Source of the DNA: Amphiura filiformis
Lineage: Eukaryota; Echinodermata; Ophiuroidea; Amphilepidida; Amphiuridae
Length of the DNA stretch: 64,000 nucleotides
Direction of reading: 5' to 3'
Assembly: GCF_039555335.1 (NCBI RefSeq)
Contig: NC_092628.1
Coordinates: 63,931,235-63,995,234, forward strand
Each line of letters starts with the position of its first letter. Positions within the stretch are counted from its first letter, which is position 1. Shown piece by piece: positions 56,829-64,000 of the stretch. Under the pieces are notes generated by a model, which was given only the letters and a program-made list of their open reading frames with translations, was not told the DNA's origin and made no database searches. Position numbers and translations under genes: made by a program.

Positions 56829-59800
56829 TTTCTCGCTGTTTGTTTCTTTCTTTCTTTCTCACAATTTACTACTTGTGCTACATCCGTGATCGGATTTCGA
56901 CCAAATGCATACCCAAGCCGTATTGGGTAGGTGGCTACAAAAGTCTTAAAATGTTTTAATATCGGAGGTCATCCAGGGGGTCACAGGGGTCCGAAATGGT
57001 CAGTTTTGCCTCATATGTGCCGCACCCCCATTATAATTAGGGGCAAAACATGGAGACATCTAGTCTAGTGTTTTGATAAACAAGAGATAACCACAGGCAA
57101 TGGTTCTGCTGTCTGTGCTTCAAAAGCGTGTAAATTTTCGTCTCGATTGGTCTAGTGCCAGGTGGTGAATGCCGTGCATTCTCTAAATTCAGTAAATTTC
57201 CATCGTCAACCGTGTGGAAAATGTCATACTGACGGGCGGTTTCACAAGTTGCCGGCTCTATCATACCAGTCGCCGCCTGGCTATTGCAGCTGCAATCCAT
57301 ACATCAAAACATGTAAATTTTGGCTATTCAACTGCAATCCATACACCCTTCATGCAAGACATGACTGGAATCGTCCACACAGGGAGTGAATATTACAAGC
57401 GGAGTCACCCATTGGGGTAGGCCCATTCGAAATTCACACGCCCTGTGTGGGAGATTAAGATAATGGCTTCCGGAGAGGTTGTATGACTTTCAACTGGAAC
57501 AGCCCAGTTGGGGTGTGTGAAACCGCAAGTGGGCGATTCACCTGAAATAAACTGAGGTATGTTCAGATGCCAATTTTGTTACATATCTTGAGTGTAACTT
57601 GTGATGTGATGCCTGTATGCTAGATATAAACAGCTACAGCAGTATTATGCATTGCTTGAGATAGTCATCTTACTATAATTTGCCTTATGTTGTGTGTATG
57701 TATGTGTGTATGTGGGTAAAAGGCTCCGTCAGTTTTGATCCGAGCCTCGCCAAATTCGCACGGGGATGCAGAAAAACACGGGGAGTGTCCTAAGCTACCT
57801 TCGGTCAAGTCGCAGGTCAAAGGTCAAATTTTAAACTTGGTCCGATTGGGCTGTAATTTATACGGAGATCAAGGAACATATGGGGAGTGTCCTAAGCTAC
57901 TTTCGGTCGAATGGAGGGATCACATTTGGTTGCGATCGGTAAAAGATTGGGCTCAAAATCATGAAAATGTGAATTTTCAAAATTCACAGTGCCCAAGTCA
58001 GTGACCATGGTATAAACAATTGCACTTGCTGCCTGTGTTCTATAAATAGCTCTGATGCATTCTGATACATGTATGTACTTGAACTTGGTAAAATCTATAT
58101 TAAGGCAATGTCTTCCACTGTGGGTTTTGAAGGAAGAAAGAAAGAGTAGTCAGTAAAACAAGTAAATATATAAATTAATTAATTTAATTAACTACCGGTA
58201 ATTAAGTAATGTCATCTGAGGTTACAGGTCATCCAACAGGTCATCTGCGGTCAAAGGTCATATGGGGTGAATCAGTATCCTATCAGCTGGATTGGGCTTA
58301 CGCTTGGTACAATAAATTGGAGGAATCGGTCTCAATAAAAGTCCCTATAGCATTAGGCCTATACCATTTTTATAGTAAGATACCGGCATATTGAGCTTAA
58401 TAATCATTTACGCATACGGGTATAACTCTAGTATCTTTAAATAGGTGTGATTGCAGTTGTTTGTACATGTACATGTAGAGATGGCAATGGTATTAGAAGC
58501 TATTACATGTGGTTGTGAAATAGGCTATTGTGGGAAATGACTTCATTCAATCAGATTTGATCTGAATATTGTGAGGTTAGTGATGCAGTGGTATTAGTAC
58601 TATAAAAGCTTTTGTGCTGCACTGGTACTGCACACACGTACTTTTCTTCTTTCTTGAAGAAATGTATCGGAACTGGTTGGGGTAGGTGTGTGTGTGTGTG
58701 TGGGGGGGGGGTGATATCTTGACTAAAACTGCATCACGCCTTCCCATGATGCATTTATGAAAATCAATAATCCCACTTTATAGTTTCTACAGATGACGCA
58801 ATAATGGTAAATAATGGGGGGGGGTAAGTAAAATGTTGAAATATGACCGCAATAAACTGCAAAGGTCATGTGAGGTCAAAGGTCAGGTCAAATTACAAGT
58901 TGCTCCGATTGGGATGTAACTGGGAAAATGATCCCTGACACTTTGGGAGTATAAAACCACAAAGGTCAAGTGAGGTCAAAGGTCAGGTCAAATTTGATGT
59001 TGCTCCAATTAGGCTGTAAGTCGGGGAAAAGGATCCCTGACACTTTGGGAGTATAAAACCACAAAGGTCATGTGAGGTCAAAGGTCAGGTCAAATTTAAA
59101 GTTGCTCCAATTGAGCTGTAAGTCGGAGGAAATGATCCCTGACACTTGGGGAGTATGAAACCGCAAAGGTCATGTGAGGTCAAAGGTCAGGTCAAATTTA
59201 AAGTTGCTCCAATTGGGCTGTAAGTCGGGGAAAATGATCCCTGACACTTGGGGAGTATGAAACCACAGAGGTCATGTGAGGTCAAAGGTCAGGTCAAATT
59301 TGAAGTTGCTCCAATTAGGCTGTAAGTCGGGGAAAATGATCCCTGACACTTTGGGAGTATAAAACCACAAAGGTCATGTGAGGTCAAAGGTCAGGTCAAA
59401 TTTAAAGTTGCTCCAATTGAGCTGTAAGTCGGGGAAAATGATCCCTGACACTTGAGGAGTATGAAACCGCAAAGGTCATGTGAGGTCAAAGGTCAGGTCA
59501 AATTTAAAGTTGGTCCAATCGGGCTGTAAGTCGGGGGCAATGATCCCTGACACTTGGGGAGTATGAAACCACAAAGGTCATGTGAGGTCAAAGGTCAGGT
59601 CAAATTTGAAGTTGCTCCAATTAGGCTGTAAGTCGGGGAAAATGATCCCTGACACTTGGAGAGTATGAAGCCACAAAGGTCATGTGAGGCCAAAGGTTAG
59701 GTCAAATTTGAAGTTGGTCCGATTGGGCTGTAACTCTGGGAAAATGATCCCTAACACTTGGGAGTATAAAACCACAAAGGTCATGTGAGGTCAAAGGTCA

Positions 59801-60570
59801 GGTCAAATTTGAAGTTGCTCCAATTAGGCTGTAAGTCGGGCAAAATGATCCCTGACACTTGGGGAGTATGAAACCGCAAAGGTCATGTGAGGTCAAAGGT
59901 CAGGTCAAATTTAAAGTTGCTCCGATCAGGCTGTAACTTGGAGAAAATGATCCCTGACACTTGGGGAGTATAAAACCACAAAGGTCATGTGAGGTCAAAG
60001 GCCAGGTCAAATTTAAAGTTGCTCCAATTGGGCTGTAAGTCGGGGAAAATGATCCCTGACACTTGGGGAGTATAAATCCACAAAGGTCATGTGAGGTCAA
60101 AGGTCAGGTCAAATTTGAAGTTGCTCCAATTAGGCTGTAAGTCGGGGAAAATGATCCCTGACACTTGGAGAGTATAAAACCACAAAGGTCAAGTGAGGTC
60201 AAAGGTCAGGTCAAATGTGAAGGTGCTCCGATGAGGCTGTAACTTGGGGACAATGATCCCTGACACCTGGGAAGTATTAAACCACAAAGGTCATCCGAGG
60301 TCAAAGGTCAGGTCAAATTTAAAGTTGCTCTGATTGGGCTGCAACTCGGGAAAATAATCCCTGACACTTGAGAAGTATGAAACTGGAAAGGTCATCCAAG
60401 TTCAAAGGTCAGATCAAATTTAAAGTTGCTCCGAATATGAAACCGAAAAGGTGAACCGAAGACAAAGGTCGGGTCATATTTAACGTTGCACAGTATTGCT
60501 GCGTGATGATGTCATCACAGTCATACGCCTAACTTACCTCGTGCCCTTGCAAAGGGCACAGTTGCTCTAG
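56789..60570 (+). mobile_element. Helitron-like element, unit 1
   Basis: The unit begins with a pyrimidine tract and the AAGTTAGGC hairpin. It ends with the hairpin GTGCCCTTGCAAAGGGCAC (60541-60559) followed by AGTTGCTCTAG, that is, a stem-loop about 10 nt before CTAG and then T. That matches the Helitron 3' rule (hairpin, CTRR, T). No Rep/helicase gene is present, so it is non-autonomous. It carries a 1.6-kb minisatellite and a ~765-bp segment (about 57670-58433) absent from unit 2. Confidence 0.6.
58855..60480. repeat. About 101-bp minisatellite with AGGTCA direct repeats (array 1)
   Basis: About 16 copies. The consensus contains CAAAGGTCATGTGAGGTCAA, AGGTCAGGTCAAATTT, GTTGCTCCAATTGGGCTGTA and AATGATCCCTGACACTTGGG. 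Each unit holds AGGTCAAAGGTCAGGTCA, a DR1 plus an adjoining half-site. The period is not a multiple of three, so open frames here are not genes. Confidence 0.9.
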
Positions 60571-61522
60571 TTCTTTCTTTAAGTTAGGCGTGCAGCCTAA
60601 CTTATTATTTTCTCGCTGTTTGTTTCTTTCTTTCTTTCTCACAATTTACTACTTGTGCTACATCCGTGATCGGATTTCGACCAAATGCATACCCAAGCCG
60701 TATTGGGTAGGTGGCTACAAAAGTCTTAAAATGTTTTAATATCGGAGGTCATCCAGGGGGTCACAGGGGTCCGAAATGGTCAGTTTTGCCTCATATGTGC
60801 CGCACCCCCATTATAATTAGGGGCAAAACATGGAGACATCTAGTCTAGTGTTTTGATAAACAAGAGATAACCACAGGCAATGGTTCTGCTGTCTGTGCTT
60901 CAAAACGTGTAAATTTTCGTCTCGATTGGTCTAGTGCCAGGTGGTGAATGCCGTGCATTCTCTAAATTCAGTAAATTTCCATCGTCAACCGTGTGGAAAA
61001 TGTCATACGGCCGGGCGGTTTCACAAGTTGCCGGCTCTATCATACCAGTCGCCGCCTGGCTATTGCAGCTGCAATCCATACATCAAAACATGTAAATTTT
61101 GGCTATTCCAACTGCAATCCATACACCCTTCATGCAAGACATGACTGGAATCGTCCACACAGGGAGTGAATATTACAAACGGAGTCACCCATTGAGGTAG
61201 GCCCATTCGAAATTCACACGCCCTGTGTGGGAGATTAAGATAATGTCTTCCGGAGAGGTTGCATGAATTTCAACTGGAACAGCCCAGTTGGGGTGTGTGA
61301 AACCGCAAGTGGGCGATTCACACGAAATAAACTGAGGTATGTTCAGATGCCAATTTTGTTACATATCTTGAGTGTAACTTGTGATGTGATACCTGTATGC
61401 TAGATATAAACAGCTACAACAGTATTATGCATTGCTTGAGATAGTCATATCTTTAAATAGGTGTGATTGCAGTTGTTTGTACATGTACATGTAGAGATGG
61501 CAATGGTATTAGAAGCTATTAC

Positions 61523-62034
61523 CAGGGATCGATATAATGGGATAGGCATCGTAGTATTACGTAACACACTGGAAGATGTAGTTTAACTCTAGACAATAGG
61601 CGCCATATTGCAGGAGGTTAGAGTTCATAGAGGAAACGTTAAAGGTTAGTAGATTAGGTCACCCAGGCACATCACTAATGTGTTTCACGAGTTGTAATAC
61701 CGACAGGTAAAACATTGATTTTGTAAAATTCTCCCGATTTTAAAATTACTAAATAAGGTTAGTACTTCAAACCATTCTTTGATGAATCTATGCAATATGA
61801 CGGTAATTTTTGAAACATCTAAGAATCAATCTTAAACATCTTCATGATATTCATTTTTTTGCGCATGGTCAAAGCATGCTCTTGCGCTATCCACAGACTA
61901 TCCGGTGGAAACTTCAAAGCAACGATCATGCGTTAATATTTACAAAATGGTGAATGATGTAGTTTAAGTCGAACAATAGCGTGACCGGCGTGACGTAGTT
62001 TTGGCATTGTTCCTATATGCACTTTCACCCTCCT
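61523..62034. mobile_element. Insertion defined by the empty site in unit 1
   Basis: Unit 1 reads ...AGAAGCTATTACATGTGG (about 58489) without interruption; unit 2 has 520 extra bp at this point. GCTATTAC is present on both sides (61515-61522 and 62035-62042), an 8-bp target duplication. The ends CAGGGATCG.. and ..CACCCTCCT fit a hAT-like element weakly. No coding frame. Confidence 0.8.
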
Positions 62035-62394
62035 GCTATTACATGTGGTTGTGAAATAGGCTATTGTGGGAAATGACTTCATTCAATCAGATTTGATCTG
62101 AATATTGTGAGGTTAGTGATGCAGTGGTATTAGTACTATAAAAGCTTTTGTGCTGCACTGGTACTGCACACACATACTTTTCTTCTTTCTTGAAGAAATG
62201 TATCGGAACTGGTTGGGGTGGGTGTGTGGTGTGTGGGGGTGTGTGGGGGGGGTGATATCTTGGCTAAAACTGCATCACGCCTTCCCATGATGCATTTATG
62301 AAAATCAATAATCCCACTTCATAGTTTCTACAGATGACGCAATAATGGTAAATAATGGGGGGGGGGGTAAGTAAAATGTTGAAATATGACCGCA

Positions 62395-63415
62395 TTAAAC
62401 TGCAAAGGTCATGTGAGGTCAAAGGTCAGGTCAAATTACAAGTTGCTCCGATTGGGCTGTAACTCGGGGAAAATGATCCCTGACACTTTGGGAGTATAAA
62501 ACCACAAAGGTCAAGTGAGGTCAAAGGTCAGGTCAATTTTGAAGTTGCTCCAATTAGGCTGTAAGCCGGGGAAAATGATCCCTTACATTTTGGGAGTATA
62601 AAACCACAAAGGTCAAGTGAGGTCAAAGGTCAGGTCAAATTTGAAGTTGCTCCAATTAAGCTGTAAGTCGGGGAAAATGATCCCTGAGACCTTTGGGAGT
62701 ATAAAACCACAAAGGTCATGTGAGGTCAAAGGTCAGGTCACATTACAAGTTGCTCCGATTGGGCTGTAACTCGGGGAAAATGATCCCTGACACTTGGGGA
62801 GTATAAAACCACAAAGGTCAAGTGAGGTCAAAGGTCAGGTCAAATTTGAAGTTGCTCCAATTGGGCTGTAAGTCGGGGGAAATGATCCCTGGGAAGCATT
62901 AAACCGCAAAGCAAAGGTCATTCGAGGTCAAAGGTCAGGTCAAATTTAAAGTTGCTCTGATTGGGCTGCAATTCGGGGAAAATGATCTCTGACACTTGGG
63001 GAGTATGAAACCGCAAAGGTCATGTGAGGGCAAAGGTCAGGTCAAATTTGAAGTCGGTCCAATTGGGATGTAAGTCGGGGAAATGATCCCTGACACTTGG
63101 GAAGTATTAAACCGCAAAGGTCATCCGAGGTCAAAGGTCAGGTCAAATTTAAAGTTGCTCTGATTGGGCTGCAATTCGGGGAAATAATCCCTGACACTTG
63201 AGAAGTATGAAAGTGGAAAGGTCATCCAAGTTCAAAGGTCAGGTCAAATTTAAAGTTGCTCCGATCAGGCTGCAACTTGCGGCAAATGATCCCTAACACT
63301 TGGGGAGTGTCAAACCGAAAAGGTCATCCGAGGTCAAATTTAACGTTGCTCAAAATATGAAACCGAAAAGGTCAACCGAAGACAAAGGTCGGGTCAAATT
63401 TAACGTTGCACAGTA
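62395..63415. repeat. About 101-bp minisatellite with AGGTCA direct repeats (array 2)
   Basis: About 10 copies of the same unit as array 1, with one shortened copy near 62886. The last units (from about 63330) are eroded in the same way as the end of array 1, so the arrays share a common arrangement and differ in copy number. Confidence 0.88.
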
Positions 63416-63490
63416 TTGCTGCGTGATGATGTCATCACAGTCATACGCCTAACTTACCTCGTGCCCTTGCAAAGGGCACAGTTGCTCTAG

Positions 63491-64000
63491 TTCTTTCTTT
63501 CTTTCTTTCTTTCTCACAATTGACTACTAGTGCTACATCCGTGATCGGATGTGGACCAAACATAGCCAAGCCGTATTGGGTAAGTGGCTACAAAAGTCTT
63601 AAAATGTTTTAATATCGGAGGTCATCCAGGGGGTCACAGGGGTCAAAAATGGTCATTTTTGCCTCATATGTGCCGCGCCCCCCATTATAATTAGGGGCAA
63701 AACATGGAGACATCTAGTCTAGTGTTTTGATAAACAAGCAATGGTTCTGCTGTCTGTGCTTCAAAACGTGTAAAACTTCGTCTGGATTCGTCTATTGCCA
63801 GGTGGTGAGTGCTGTGCATTCTCTAAATTCAGTATATTTCCATCGTCAACCGTGTGGAAAATGTCATACGGCCGGGCGGTTTCACAAGTTGCCGGCTCTA
63901 TCATACCAGTCGCTGCCTGGCTATTGCAGCTGCAATCCATACATCAAAACGTGTAAACACAACTGCAATCCATACACCCTTCATGCAAGACATGACTGGA
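63491..64000 (+). mobile_element. Helitron-like element, unit 3 (cut by window end)
   Basis: It begins after CTAG at 63490 with a TTTC microsatellite and continues with the same sequence as units 1 and 2 (ACATCCGTGATCGGAT..., CCGTATTGGGTA...). It lacks the AAGTTAGGC hairpin at its start and runs out of the window. Confidence 0.6.

Larger units (their letters stand above)
60571..63490 (+). mobile_element. Helitron-like element, unit 2 (tandem copy)
   Basis: It starts directly after the CTAG of unit 1 and ends at the next hairpin-CTAG (63487-63490), 2,920 bp. The first ~900 bp are nearly identical to 56797-57670. It lacks the ~765-bp segment of unit 1 and carries an extra 512-bp insertion at 61523-62034. 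Confidence 0.6.

Noticed and set aside
59900..60100. Open frame with an internally repeated HDLCGFILPKCQGSF peptide
   Set aside because: It arises from two neighbouring ~101-bp minisatellite units; the period is not a multiple of three and the frame is lost in adjacent copies.
57162..61144. Matching ORFs MVNAVHSLNSVNFHRQPCGK at 57162 and 60941
   Set aside because: They are identical because units 1 and 2 of the tandem element are near-identical; no start context, domain or conservation beyond the DNA repeat.

Overview
The window looks like nuclear DNA of an invertebrate deuterostome, probably an echinoderm or hemichordate; the species cannot be fixed from the sequence. It is AT-rich and has long introns with GT/AG splice sites. 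It carries many DNA-transposon relics, a Penelope-like element, tRNA-derived repeats and Helitron-like tandem arrays. All exons below were assembled by hand from splice signals, reading phase and similarity to remembered protein families; nothing was searched.

Three host genes are supported. (1) 5039-26726, minus: orthologue of M-phase phosphoprotein 9 (MPHOSPH9), a centriolar coiled-coil protein, in 18 coding exons plus a likely 5' UTR exon ending at 34579. (2) 39007-40698, plus: orthologue of MTRFR (C12orf65), the mitochondrial GGQ ribosome-rescue factor, in two coding exons plus a likely 5' UTR exon ending at 34968. (3) 52934-55089, minus: a CDK2AP1/2 (DOC-1) family protein, a NuRD subunit, in three coding exons. 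From memory, human 12q24.31 has MPHOSPH9 (-), MTRFR (+) and CDK2AP1 (-) in the same order and orientation, so this is a conserved microsyntenic block. The first two genes appear to share a compact divergent promoter near 34.7-34.8 kb.

The rest is mostly mobile DNA. At 0.56-1.43 kb there is a decayed C2H2 zinc-finger sequence. The MPHOSPH9 introns hold a Penelope-like GIY-YIG fragment (13.0-13.85 kb), a tRNA-like sequence (14.19 kb), a LINE-like coiled-coil ORF split by a palindromic MITE (15.4-16.35 kb), a TA-flanked transposon (16.8-17.9 kb), a hAT element with a broken transposase and an exact 8-bp target duplication (22.8-26.3 kb), and a hAT-like element carrying a second nested element (30.9-34.1 kb). 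The MTRFR intron holds several MITEs and a tRNA-headed SINE. Between MTRFR and CDK2AP1 lie many foldback elements and a 2.6-kb composite element filled with minisatellites. From 56.6 kb to the end there are tandem Helitron-like units whose ~100-bp minisatellites carry AGGTCA direct repeats.

No CRISPR array, prokaryotic operon or clearly new multi-gene system was found. The most notable items are the conserved gene block with its divergent promoter, a one-base frame break in MPHOSPH9 exon 2, the nested transposons with readable target duplications, and the tandem arrays of nuclear-receptor-like half-sites.
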